From the NCBI RefSeq assembly GCF_949628265.1, contig NC_088790.1:4034545-4098544 (forward strand): DNA of 64,000 nt. The letters are read 5' to 3'. Position numbers and translations under genes: made by a program. Position 1 is the first letter of the stretch, and the number at the start of each line of letters is the position of its first letter. Origin of the DNA: Cloeon dipterum. Lineage: Eukaryota > Arthropoda > Insecta > Ephemeroptera > Baetidae. The notes below the pieces were generated by a model that was given only the letters and a program-made list of their open reading frames with translations, ran no database searches and was not told the origin of the DNA. Positions 1 to 12,400 of the stretch are shown here, one piece after another.

Positions 1-1349
1 AATCAAAATTCCAATTTCCGTTCCCATCCTGGGTGTGCTAAAATTTAAAAAATAAAAATAAAAATGTCGGTTCCGATTTAATCTAAATCTATATACAAGT
101 GTAGATTCTTGAGATTGCGTGGTGCACGTGAATTATTATAATGTTTTAATTTGAATTCAACTGAAGTGTTTTTATCTATCACGTAGGAAATATTGACATA
201 TATTAGACTTTTTTATCTTGTAAAATATGGAGCACACTTTTAATTTTAGATTTCGCAATAGAGAGATTTTCGATTAATATGTCAAGTATAGATAATGACA
301 TTCACGAAAACTGCTGTGTATAGATAGTATCAGCCGTTGATGTAAGTGTACTGGATAGATTAGGGTATTTTTACTTTAATTTAAGCTTGTCAATCATGTC
401 AATTCTTTAATTTATCATGTTCAATTCAATTTGCTTTATTTTTGGAACCACTGCTCAGCACATCCCGTGGTCTCGAGTGGTCGCAGAGGAGCTTGAGCAC
501 AATCGTGGCCATTCTTTCGCCTCTCTGAACCAAGGTCTTTTGTTGAAACGCCAGACATTTGTCTCTAAAGCCGCTAGAAAGGTGCGAAAACCAGCAAGTG
601 GCGCGTCTCTCACAATCAGCCCACTGTGAGAGCTATTTGAGCTTTTGAGTCAATAATGGCCCACCTTTTGCCATCTCTGACATAAGGTAGCCAGTAAAAG
701 ATCACAGAAAAATACTTAAAATGTATCACAATGCCTTTACAATGCAATTATTGCAATTTAAAATTTTGGAATGTATTGCTTTTTGGCCAGAAAAAGTAAG
801 TTATCCGTGGTTTTATAGAACCTTTTCGTGAACCAGCTGAAATTTAAGCAAAATAAGAATCGGTTCTCTTTGTAATGTGATTCTATAGGCTTAAAATTAG
901 TGAACTCAAATTTCCTTTAAAAAAAAACTTAAAAAATTGAACAGTATTGACTTTGAAAGAAAGAAATAAAAGTTATTAGAAATTAAAAAAATAAGATTTC
1001 AGACCCTAAATGCTAATTTAAAAATTATTTCTAGCATAAATATGAAATTTGTGCATACTGGAAATGTTTTTTTTTCGGATTAATTAACTAAATTAGATAA
1101 AAACTGTGATTTATTAATTTAAAAAAATGAGTTGTCCAAGAGAATTAAAGTAAGTGACAATGCAAGCGTCAGGTACTTGTCAAATTCAAAGGTTTAAGTA
1201 AAAAATCGTTTAATTTCTAATATTTTTAAGTCTTTAAAAATTCCAAAAGGGAATCTCTCACGTGAAAAATATTATTTATCTCATAAATTTTAAATAGTTC
1301 AAATTACTCATTTTCCTAAAAAATATCAGAACTTGAACCAATTAAATAC
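1..1349. other. AT-rich DNA, probably an intron of the GILT-like gene
   Basis: No exon of the leftward GILT-like gene is recognisable here; in particular the CQHG-type motif expected downstream in that family is absent on the minus strand. Most of the stretch is AT-rich. A GC-richer island at about 450-690 stands out and contains a GTGGCGCGTC block, but I could not match it to a gene or an RNA. The gene's remaining exons are inferred to lie beyond the left edge. Confidence 0.5.
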
Positions 1350-1599
1350 CGTGGCTTTTCCATAGGGCAGGAAATCAACTGTGATGGAGGATGAGCCCAA
1401 CTGCTGGTAGGTTGAGTGGTACTGGTCGCGAATGAATGCGATGCTGTCAGGGCAGAGTGACTCGTAGTACACGGACACTTTCACAGCCTGTCAACAAGAA
1501 ACCAACATTATTCAGTCAAGAGCGATTTTGTTCAAAAAGGTTTACCTGAGTGGCTGAAACGAGAGCAAGGCACAGAATCGCAGCGACTTTGAACTCCAT
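1350..1599 (-). CDS. GILT-like thiol reductase, N-terminal two exons (partial)
   Basis: Exon 1 (1546-1599) encodes MEFKVAAILCLALVSATQ, a typical signal peptide. Exon 2 (1350-1487) continues in phase 0 with AVKVSVYYESLCPDS and ends at YGKAT before a GTATTT donor. The VYYESLCPDS segment followed by F-I-R-D-Q and the ...VDFLPYGKA strand is the thioredoxin-like start of the gamma-interferon-inducible lysosomal thiol reductase family. Those enzymes reduce disulfides of endocytosed proteins in lysosomes, and insects usually carry several secreted or lysosomal copies. The active-site position reads C-P-D-S instead of C-X-X-C, so the resolving cysteine is missing. Later exons (CQHG motif, C-terminal half) are not in the window. 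The start codon is chosen by the signal peptide. Confidence 0.8.
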
Positions 1600-2459
1600 C
1601 TTTCCTGTTTTCAGAGAGCGAGTGTGTCTCGAGTAAAGCTCCCTCACAGCTTTATTGCCGACCGCACGATTACAGTAATCTTATCAAAAGCTTGTGCTGC
1701 TAAAATTAAAATATAATATATAACGCACATGTGCCTTTCTCGTGGGGAAAACCTATTTACTATGCAGGTACCAGGCTGGCATGACTAAATTTGATATCAA
1801 ATAATTAAATATAGTTATTGATAAGTATTGCTGCGAACTGACATGAATATCATCCTCAATGTATAAGTGTAAAAGCCTTACAGAAAATTTGTGAAAAAAA
1901 ACCTTTACTTGAAATATACTCCCTAAAAATAGGGAAAAGCTTTTAATTTCCATTTTTGAGAGGATTTTTGGCTTAAAAATTTGAATTCTAATCAAGTGGC
2001 GAGCATTGTACATTACTGTAAAATCACGATTTGACTCTCAATTTTGATAAATTTAGCTCAAAACTAGCACGCCGTTGGATAGACCCCGACAAGAGCGATC
2101 GAAATCAAGTGAAATAATTTATTTCATTGAGACTATTTAATTGCTATTGTCAATCATGCAAGATGTTCTTAATTGTTGGCCTGTAAGGCTCGACATTAAA
2201 GCTTAAAAATATGTACATATATCACATTGAAATACTCGCAGAATTTTGTTGTTACAATGTCTAAGACCATATGAGGGCAATGAACTCTTGGAGTCACTGA
2301 ACGTGAGACGTTGAGGAAGAAAGCACTGGAAACAGTATAGTGGGGGGAGAGGTGAATGACCTCTGGATCCTCCAGACACTGTGTCGCCGGTCTCCAGTCT
2401 CACGCAGAAAACTGATTACACAACCCCCTTGTCTAGAGTCTTGAGCAGCAGGTACGAAG
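1600..2459. promoter_or_regulatory. Divergent intergenic region between GILT-like and zinc-finger genes
   Basis: About 860 bp separate the two head-to-head start codons, so both promoters should lie here. I see no convincing TATA box for either gene. Short open frames in the stretch have no protein-like composition. Confidence 0.4.
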
Positions 2460-4034
2460 ATGGAAGAATTAACAAATCGCGGCATGAGGTATGTTAATTT
2501 ATGTTGCTTCGAAATTAAAAAGTTTTGCTGATTTCAATCATTTTAATCAATTTGTTTTAGTGTTGCGCCTGTTGGCGCGGGAGCTACAATCTTCATGGAC
2601 AATTTGGACCCAGATTTTATCACAGAACTCTTGAGCCAGCCTATTTACGTCGTCTCCTCGCAGCCAGACGAAAAGCAGGAGCAACAGTTGGCATCCAGTG
2701 GTGATACCCAAATCGCCGTCGACGCCATTCCCGATGTGGACGAATTTGTCGTGCGGAAAAAGTAATATATATGAATTAAATATGAGTATCTCATTGATCG
2801 TGTGTTCCAAGGAGCAGCCCCAAGGGCGCCAAGAAAGCTCACAAGAGAGTGTTTGTGAACAAGAAGAAAACTAGCAGAACAGCGCGGCGGGCGAGCTCGG
2901 CTAGTTCTTCGTTGAGTGACGACTCAATGCTCAACTCAAGTTCACCGTCGCCGCAGAGCGTTCAAAAAAAGTGAGCCGCCTTGATAAACTATCTGTAAAT
3001 AAATCATTTTCATTCATTTTTCATTCGCAAAGGAGTGCCATTTCCTCTGATGAACGTCTGAAGAACACTACCGTCGTGAGTATTAAAACCACAGCATACA
3101 CGGAGCGAGTTTTAATCACTCATTTCGTCAGTGTCGCTTCCAGTGCAAAGTGTGCGGCTTGACGCGCTTCTTGGTGCTGCGTGGCCTTCTACCCCAACGA
3201 GTGTGCGAGTGCTCCTCTTCGGCAGTCTTCGTGCCTTGCTGGGTTCGAACCGGGTCCTCCAGCAGCGGCGGCGGCCTCGGCCGAGAGTGCGTGCACTGCC
3301 CTCGCTGCTCTCACTTCTACTCCAGCAGCTCGCACCTCCGCAGACACAAATGCGTCAAACAGGTATATAATAAAAAATACTGCGTAAGCCCTAAGTGTTT
3401 AATCCCCCAATAGGTGGCGCTAGTGGTTTCTTTCGATTTTAATGATTTAATGCTGCTTCTAGAATTAATTCTTTAGACGTGCTAGAAACAAAAATCAGTC
3501 CAGATATTCGTCATAGAAACAAAGGAAAATATTTTTTTTTATAAAAAATTTCACGATTCTACAGCGATGGGCTTTGGTTTTAAGCACGTCAAAAGAAAAC
3601 AAAATGCACAGTGGCAGGATTGAGTCTGAAATCGTAGCGGAAAGTGACTTAAAATCGAAAGTATTCACTGGCAGCTTTGAACACTTGTGAATTCGTTCTA
3701 TTTTTTTAAAGCAGGTTTTCATAAAGAATGTTTTTGTGCTCATGCACCTGATTATTATAATTCAAAATCATATGAAATCATATTAAAATATGGGTAAATT
3801 ACTATTTTACTTGCAAATGGAGCAAAATTTTGCAAGCAGCAAAAACATTGTTTGCCAACTCTGTAGTTGCCAACTCACCAAACATTTCTCTAGCACCGTG
3901 CCCAGCAGACCGAGGCAATTGGACTGACAGGAGTTTTCGAGATGCCCTGCTGCCCGCATTGCAACGAGTGCTTCATCTTCGACAGCCAGCTCGCCACCCA
4001 CAAGAGACGGGAGCACCGCGGCGAAACTCAATAA
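2460..4034 (+). CDS. Small C2H2-type zinc-finger protein, six exons
   Basis: Exons 2460-2488, 2561-2761, 2812-2970, 3033-3075, 3132-3362 and 3909-4034 join in frame (789 nt, 262 residues) with GT-AG introns. The N-terminal part (MEELTNRGM..., then MDNLDPDFITELLSQP) is acidic and unrecognised. Residues 70-125 are Lys/Arg/Ser-rich and look like a nuclear localisation region. The C-terminal part is cysteine-rich: CRFQCKVCG, an ECVHCPRCSHFYSSSSHLRR block ending H-K-C, and a final canonical finger CPHCNECF...LATHKRREH (C-X2-C-X12-H-X4-H). The penultimate finger has the C2 and first H spacing but ends H-X-C. Probably a nuclear DNA- or RNA-binding protein; the specific family is not recognised. The long last intron carries a dispersed repeat. 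Confidence 0.7.
3381..3700. repeat. Dispersed fold-back repeat, copy A
   Basis: Starts TGCGTAAGCCCTAAGTGTTT and runs through GGTGGCGCTAGTGGTTTC to about GTGAATTCGTTC. It matches 34037-34445 along its length. Internally, TTAGACGTGCTAG and AGCACGTCAAAAG are inverted repeats that would form a hairpin. It lies in the last intron of the zinc-finger gene. No coding capacity; probably a non-autonomous mobile element. Outer ends are approximate. Confidence 0.75.
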
Positions 4035-4700
4035 TTCCCATTCCGCATTCACGCAGTCTCCGATCCATTGTTGGAGCTCGCTCGTCTGTGCTAATGTTCA
4101 AAATGTGGAAATACACACAAATACAAACATTGATTTTTGGTGCCTGAATTTCCCCGAATCATGACGAACACGAGGAGAAAAATAATTAGCAGTATATTGA
4201 GTATTTCAATGGCGCTACGAGAGCAGCGTCGACCTTCCTCTTTGTGTGATCCTCCTGCCTTTATTTATTACGGGGGCCGCACTCAAAACGAGCACTTCCC
4301 ACTTGTTTACTCTACTTTGCTCTCTCGGATTGGAAGAAGTTTGCAGCGTGCTTTTAGTCGGTCGTTATCCCGGTCCAAATTTAATTAGCAGCAGCACTCG
4401 TCGGGAATTAAACGAGTTATTTCAGCCTGATTAGAATAATTGCGAGGCGTGAGACGCGAGTCATCGCGGCTGAAAAATGTCCTCTGCAAAAGAATAATTT
4501 TCCGGCTGCTTTTTTGATAAATTCGTCACGTGCAAATTTTGGACGGCGTGCGTGCCTTTGCTGCGGTATGCGCTCTGCTCCTCGTCGTGGAAAGTCTCTA
4601 ATTTGGGGCACCCAGGCAGCGAGCCGCGCAAAACAACTGGACCGACAAGCTGACGAGGCCTGTGCCTACACATACTACGCGTTTATTCGCCGGAGAGAGG

Positions 4701-4729
<29 letters not shown>
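4701..4729. repeat. (CA)n microsatellite
   Basis: Fourteen uninterrupted CA units in intergenic DNA. Confidence 0.95.
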
Positions 4730-4735
<6 letters not shown>

Positions 4736-5367
4736 ATATATTATGGTGCGCACCCTAACGCCGACGAGTAATCAGTTGTGGTCGAAATACGGTACACCCG
4801 CAAATCGCTTGGCTGGGGTGCTTAGCAATCGATCTTATGCGAAAGACAAATGACCCAGCCAAAGAGTTCGACTGCGGATGCTGTTAAATTAGAACGGTTC
4901 GGGGAAAGGGTATTTTCGTTCTTTAAACGTAGCAACTACTTTTCCTGCTCGCTCTTTAAGGCTTGATTGTTAAAAGGACAAAAATGTTTCAAATCCCTGA
5001 CCCTGTAAAAGCCGGTAAATGCTTTTCAATCTCCTCGTCAAGGGAGGCTATTTGTTTGTTGGAGTTCAGGCTGCCATAAGAAAAAGAAAACTGCCGTTCA
5101 ATTGAATAAGTTTCAAACCATACAAAAATAAAAAAAGATTATTTAAGGGTGGTTCCAGGGTTTGTAAACTAATTTTGACTACGCAGAAAAGGACTGAGCT
5201 AAACTTAATTTTCTCATTTAAATTAAACTTGGATTGGTTTCAATTCAAGGGGGGAGAAAGAGGGAGATTGAATTTGAGTGATTTTGAATTTTTAGTCACG
5301 TCAATCGCTTCCAACCTGCAAAATATAAAAATATGCATTTTACCCTTTTAGAGGAGTTGGAATGAGG

Positions 5368-5760
5368 TTGACACCCTTAGACTGCTTCGGCTATCTAAGG
5401 GAGGTCATGACGAGTGAAAAGGTATACAATTTTTGTAAATCTAATGCTTAGAAGCCGAGATCTGGTGAAAAACGTGTTTGTCTTACAAGAGTCGTCATAA
5501 TAAAAAACTTGTGTCAACTAAATCTCGGGTTCTAGGGGTTGTATTGACAAAAATTGTGCACCGTTTGACTTGCATTCACGTCCCCTGATGAACTGAAGGG
5601 GTATTAGGGTGATAAACACTCCACCCTGTTTTGCAGGAAGGTGTAAACAATTAAATATTGCAAAAAGTCATATTTTTGGAGTGCAAAAAGTGAGTTTAAG
5701 GATTAGCACCCTTAAACTGCTTTGAATATCTGGGGGAGGTTAAGACTAATCAATCGGTGT
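5368..5760. repeat. Degenerate repeat with direct and inverted copies
   Basis: The segment beginning CACCCTTAGACTGCTTCGGC (near 5373) recurs about 330 bp later as CACCCTTAAACTGCTTTGAA (near 5707), each followed by an ATCT...GGGAGGT block. Between them TTAGAAGCCGAGATCTGG faces AAATCTCGGGTTCTAGG, an inverted pair. The AGAACCCGAGATTT core also occurs at about 9610 and 46018, so this is a diverged member of that dispersed family. Confidence 0.55.
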
Positions 5761-6461
5761 GTGGTATTTGAAAATCAGATCGCTAAAAGCTGCGATTTAA
5801 GAGTTACAAATGGTTTTAAAAAAACTCTAATAAAGCACCATTATGGTTGTTTTAATTTTTTAATAAAAGAATTAATAAAAACGCCAAATTTTCACGAATT
5901 AGCCGGCTTGTTTTGGAATTTTAAGACGCTTCAATACAGGTTATTTGGCTAAAAATTACATTATTTTTGCTTTGATGAAAATTGCAAGCAAATAAAAGGA
6001 AAAAATCAATCGTCTCTCATCAATCTCCAAATTCTTATTTGTGTATTTGTGCGAGAGTACATTTTTCTCCTAATTTAAACACACGTTTTCGTTTCCACCA
6101 AAAGGTAGCTCCTTTTCCTTTTCTGGCATTTATTTCACGAGATAAAAAAACTGCCGCGAGCCGGAGATTGTCACACCTCACTCGACAGACCATTTATTTA
6201 ATTCTTAAAAATGAACATCGCGGCGGAGGCGGCAGCGGGAGAGAAGTTTCAAAGATTGTGACGGAATTTTCCAAGAAGTCGAGCAGCAAACTCTTCTCAG
6301 GGGGTTGGTTGATGCTCACCCAAATCGGGGCGCAGCCGCCGCGGTGGGGCAGTGCGCGTGTGCGGGGGCGGTGCACCCTGCCTCCGCGGCGGGCCCAGCC
6401 AGTCAGTCGGTGGCCGCTGGCAGAACGAGAGTACCCTGATGAGGCCGCGGGGGCCGTCGTG

Positions 6462-9400
6462 ATGGGCGCCCTGCTGCTGGGCCTGCTGCTCGCCCTAGCC
6501 GCCCCACGCCTCGCCCTCGACCCGCCCCCGGCCGCCCTTGTGCTCGCTGGCGATGACTGCGTGCCGCCTCCGACGGCCGCTGGCCTCCTTGCCCGCATCA
6601 ACGCCTCCGACCGCCTCCAGCTGGAGCCCTTGCGTGAGTGCCGATAATTATTTTTTTGTAATTTCTTGAATTTATTTCGCCAGCAGTTTGTATGTACTGT
6701 ATGTATTTACCGTGGACTCGTTCTGAGAGCTATAGGCTCTCTGCAATAATGGCCAACAGGTGCATGGAGCAGAAAATTGCGCCAGCATTTCGCGCCTCTG
6801 CCTCCATCCCCTGGAGATTGTGGGATTATGTCGAGAGAGAGAGAACAGTGAGAGATAGATGGCTTTGCGAGAACTGTCATACTAGAAGTAGAAAGAGTCG
6901 CTTCAGGAGCAGCTTTCCCAGAAATGTGTGAACGTCAATCCATTTCTCGGGAGGATGTGATCACCAATCATTTCAATGCAGGTGGAAATTGGTCTTGGCA
7001 CAAACGCTGATTGTTAAATATATATATACAACGCGGCCGAAGAAAAGTTTGGGTTCGGCGCTGGAAGACATGGAAAGTTTATACCCTCTTGATCGTCTTT
7101 TTAACAGCAAGGTCTCGACGAGCACTTTGAGCAAACTTTTTGTCCGTATTTCGTCAGCAAAACTTCGCAAGAACATTTACAAATTCAATCGGATTAAGAG
7201 GCAGCTCCTCCTTTCCTTTTCAAAAGTAGCAATGTGCTGTTTTTTACAGTGCCAAATTGCTCTTGAGGTCGTTAATAAAGAATTTAATGGGCACAGCAGT
7301 TTTACAACCCCCAATTCGCATTATAACCGCAGTGCAAACATTTCCATCAAGCTGCCTAGATAGAATTACTCCACTTCCCGAGTTCAAAGGCTGCAAAAAC
7401 GATCCGTCCGTCCGCCCGAGAGTGACAACGCGGGCAAAAATTGAGCACCCGCTCAAAATACACAGGGCCGCTCGCTCACCCGCTCGCCCGCTCGCTCTTT
7501 TCAACAACCAACGAACGAACGAGCAGCGAATGAATGTGTGTGATGTTTTTCGTCGCTCGCATGTCCCGCGGGCTGCATATCCAGGCGTCTGCAGGCGCTC
7601 AGCCGTAAATTTGACGAGACCTGCGAGGCGACACACAGATTATAAATTAATAAAAGAGCTCAGTGAGGCCTGCAGCGCTCGCTTTTTCGCAGCCTTGCAA
7701 GTTGTAAACTTTTTGCAATATATATCCCGCTCCCGCACACGTTGAATATTTTCTGGGACGCGCGAGGGCAATAAAAAATAATCTCTGTTGCTCCGCAAAT
7801 GTATGCGCGCACGAATGGATGGGCGCCTGCTCTGTTTACAATACCGGCGCTTTTTACAGCTCGCCAGTGAGTTCGGTCGTGCTTTTGGCACCGGCGCCGC
7901 CTCCGGGGCATTCATTTACGTCTCAGCATTTTAATGCGACACGAAATTGCTCGCGGAAAATGGGGTGTTGCGGAGCGGAAATTGCTTATGTTAAATGTGT
8001 CTATCAAGTTGAAGGCCGCCGGATACATGATGCCAGTTTTTTACGAGAAATGACGTGTTATGTAGTTGCCAACCGAGTTTTCTTTTTTTCGCAGCTCCAA
8101 GCGATGTTCGGGGGTTGAGTGTGGGCTGATTTACGTCTAAATTTGACCTTCTCTTGCATTGCAATGACGGATCCAATCAGATTTGGGAGGGTTGCGAAAG
8201 CTTTCCGACTCGCTACTTGCTGCTTTGTACCCTTCCATAGCATGCGTAAATTAATTTCAAGGGACGAATGTCTAGTGGTTGAATAAAAGACCACGATGCG
8301 AGAAATGCCAAACTGGAGCCCAAATTTTCACCGGGATTTTAGGTAGAAGGGCGCTCCTTCGGGTAATTTATTTTTTTTGGGGGGGGGGGAGGAAATCTAG
8401 GAATCTTTGTTTGAACAGGATTTTTGACGAAAAAATAGTTGTAATTTCGTGCAAGAAGTTTAATGTAACTTGTTCAACGATTTGGGGTGCACAAAAAGAC
8501 AACTTTGGCAGGATCACGGGGGCGTTGAAGCTGGCCCTGGATGCGGGGGCAGAAACCCGAGCTGTTCTTTTCCTGGACTGGGCTTCCTCTAATGAGGCCC
8601 GCTTTCAAGGGGTCGCCAATCTCAAAAGAACCGTTATAATAAAAACTCCTTTGAAGCGAAATAATTTCGAGAGTAGAGAGAATCGTTGTGGACTTTGAGC
8701 AGAAAAGAAGATGAAATTATAACAACTGCTGGCGCTCGCTCTGTTTGATTCGGGATGTATAATGCTCACAATAGCTTCCATTCAAGCATTCAAGCAGACC
8801 CTAGCGAAAGAAACGCAATATTTCTCCGCCAGCAGATATTTTCCCAGGAATAACAGTCGTTAACGGTCGCAAAAACGGCGCGTTTGGCACACACGGCTCT
8901 CACTCCGCAAAGTGACTCCTCTAAAATCAATTTCCATTATTACATCTCGGTCCGTTGAGCCACCAATAACGCAGCGGTGGTGCAGATAAAAGGGCCCGAT
9001 CCGCGAGCGAGAGCGTAATTTCGCATTCAGCGGCGTCGGTGGTGCGACTCAAAGGAGAGCAAATAATCCCGGCCTGCGCTGGATAAAAATGATCAAATGC
9101 CGGCTGGACGGCGCTGCAGATGGGAAAGCGGATTATTTCCTTACTCGCGACAGATGCGAAAGGGTCGGCGGTCTTTCTGGCATTCAAGAAATGCACACGT
9201 GAACACCTCGGGCTGTGCTGTCCGCCGCCAGGAAAATCAATCGGGTGCCCCGCATGAAATTTTGATGCGCCCTTCTTTCTGTCCACTAATGGAGCGCTGA
9301 ATTTTTGATGCTAGCCTCCGGGAAACACAAAAACGGACGCAAATTGTGACCGCCAAGACGAGCAAGCACGCGGAAAGGCGCCGTTTGTCTGAAGGGCGAA

Positions 9401-12400
9401 AGTGGATGTGTAACCAGCCGACTCTTACTGCAAACCACGCAATGTCTCCGGTCGGGTTGTCAATTTGAGGTCGGTCACACACCTCATTTTGTCTACAAAA
9501 AACTGTTTAATTAAGTAAGGAAACACAGCTAACAAATTTAATTGATTCAGTTGATTAGAAGAGGTTTAGACGAGTCTAACGGAGTGAAATTTTTGCAATT
9601 CTGATGGTTAGAACCCGAGATTTGGAATTGAAAATATTTGAAAAAGACGATAAAGTCGAAAAATAATGTTTTTTTAGTTTTGAAGGGGAATTTCTCGAAA
9701 ACAACCGCAAACAAGGCTCTGAAATTGTGACAGAATGTCATGGAAAACTTTAAAGCACATTTTAAGGAGCCAATTTCGAAAATTTTAATTTGAAAGAGAA
9801 ATTACCAATGTCCTTGACCTCTAAGACACAAAATTGGTGTCAGTCCGGCCGGGTTTGGCGAGAGGAATCCAATGCAACCCCTATTTCTAAATTTACACCA
9901 TGGGGAGATGACATACGAAGTTATTCTAAGCAATTTGTCCCGTAAAACCAGTAAAAATGAACGCATATTCTATTATATAATAAATAATAATATCTGGTGT
10001 GGGTTAGGTTGAGTCATGCCAATTTTTCCCTCCGATCCGTGACATTTTTCAGTTCTAAAATACTAAACCCTAAAAAATTGCTGTCTTTGCTGAAAATAGT
10101 GAGTGCGGTGACAAAAGAATCGTGATCAAGGGGAAATTTACCCGTGGGATTGGCCAATTTTTGTGCAAAGCAAAGTCAATAATCAATTTGAATTCAATTA
10201 TTCAAAATAGACCTGTCGTATATTTTTGCGTCAACCGTGAAGATTAATTCCTACAAGTCCGCCTCTTCCAATTAATGCAGCATGTGGGCGTGCACTATAT
10301 TGATTTAATGTAAATTTTGCCCGGAACACTTCGTCGGTCGACCTTTCACGTTTGAGTGGAGAGCTTTTTTATTCATGCAGAGATAGCTAGCTGTACTGAT
10401 GGGAAATGGGAAGAGTGCTGCTCACTCCAAGTTTGCTCGCTCACACCGACAAGCTCATTTCGCTGCAGGCTCGTATATTGCAGCCAACTAGTTCATTAAT
10501 TGCAGCTCATTAACTATCAATTATAAGCTCAGGGGACAATGGACCGGACGTGGCTCAGAGGTGCAACAAGATTATAGGCATAATTACAACAAGGGAGCTC
10601 GTTAAAATACAGCCTTTTACAAGCGGCGCAAATTAAATTTTAAAACTGCTGACGAGATCTAAAATTATTCTGCTTCTGTTGACTTGGTTGGAAGTTTCTT
10701 AGTGTAATTATGCACAGAGAACTTCTTTAAGTCGCTTAAGTATGGCAAAGTTGTGTAAGCGCATTTAAATTAAATGTGCCGACAAAACTTTTAAAAGGCT
10801 AGTTCGTAAAAAACGAGTCGTTAACAATTCAAAACAAATGTTATCAGACCGAAAATAACTTTAAATAATGATTGCAATTTTCTGTAGAAATGTGCTGCTC
10901 TATTGTCCGAATGAATTGCGCAACAATTCCCAACTGAATACAGTACATTACGGGCTGAGAGAGTAAATACAATCGACAGAACGTTATGCGCGTAAGCTTC
11001 ATTGATTTGTTCAGGTAGTAATGAAATGTTTGTTGCGAGAGCTGTAAATCGAATGCATTAGCCCAGCGAACGTGCGAATTAATAATTATGCCGGCGTGAT
11101 ACAAAGCTGCCAAAATAATCACATTCAAATGCAATTATTGCTGTAAACACACATGCGGGGGTGAGTATAGAGAGAGTTTGCTCTTGCTGGCGAATTCAAC
11201 TTTGCTTGTGTATGACGCACATTTATCCTCACCGAATTAATCCATTATGCGTGGCTGTGGCTCCATCATCAGGGGTGAGATTCGCAGTCCTTTGTATTTT
11301 TTGTAGCCTTTAATTTTCATTGATAACCAAATTTTCGGATTTATTCTTTTTTATTTAGATCCGATTAATTTTTAAGAAATATATAGAGCAAAATGTGTAA
11401 TTAACGGACAAATCGAAATTTAAAACTCATTTTTTGGCAAAAAAAAAAACATAAAATAAGCTCTGGAAAGCTTGTTTTACGATCATAAGTACCATTGCTT
11501 ATACCAATAAGATTCAAATCTGAGCGAGTTAAATTTATTTTCATCTCGTTTTTTGGGTGCAAAAAACGCTTTTTCAACAGTCCAATAAATTACTCAAAAA
11601 CGGTGTATCCATTTTCTGAAATTTGATCAAAATCTGTATAGAGGCTAATGTTGTTGAGGGAATTCCAAGATGAAAGATCATAAAAAAGGTTTGGGATATA
11701 ACTTCAAATATTAGGGTAGAGCAACGACGATATTAAGAGGAGGTTATAAATCTCACCCCATTCCTCTTTCATCACACATGTGGCCCAGTCAGCGTGTGTT
11801 GTGCAGCCAACAGCTGAGAATCACCAAAAAGAGTTGCATCCAGTCGCACAATCCGAGAAATTACAACCCAGTTGTTTTTTTTCTTGCGTCTCTCGCAGTG
11901 TGGGATGCCTCTATCTGCTGCTTGTTGTGCATTATACTCGCCCCTTGCGCTGCTGGATCGATCGGGAACAGGAATGCGGCGATTAAACGCGCAGCAAATG
12001 TGCAAATCTCGGCAGAGAGAGCAAAAAGAAAAGGACTTGTGAACGAGGGCCGCACAACACATTATGTACCGCGCTTTCTCGCAAAAGACAGCCAGGTACA
12101 TTATTTTTGAATGCTCGGAGTGGGTGTTAGGAGCAAATGGGAAAGCTGAAGGCGAACCGTCTTCATCCCAACAACAGAACTACTATTTATTCCACTCAGC
12201 GTGGGCTGTAAAATAGTACAATCCCGACGGCACCGAACAAGTTGGCATAGAATTCAAGTCAAATCCTTCGAGGATACACTTTTATCTGTCATATGTGCGT
12301 TGAAAAGAAATCCATTGCCGGTGTTGGCAAAATTGCCAATTCTCCGAGGAAGTTGATTTTCTCTGGAACTCACTCTAGTCTTTTTGATGGAATAAGCCCT

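Larger units (their letters stand above)
4035..6461. other. Intergenic DNA with microsatellite and degenerate repeats
   Basis: No gene recognised. It holds the CA microsatellite at 4701-4729, a repeat-rich zone at about 5340-5760, and the GC-rich stretch 6210-6461 just before the cyclase start, which is likely its promoter and 5' leader. An open frame runs in phase with the cyclase start from 5982, but its sequence is not protein-like upstream of 6462. Confidence 0.5.

Noticed and set aside
2547-2842. Minus-strand open frames opposite the zinc-finger gene
   Set aside because: They are antisense to exons whose plus-strand reading is in phase across six exons and contains zinc-finger motifs.
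3240-3262. GGTTCGAACC, a tRNA B-box-like sequence
   Set aside because: It lies inside a zinc-finger coding exon and no tRNA cloverleaf or A box can be built around it.
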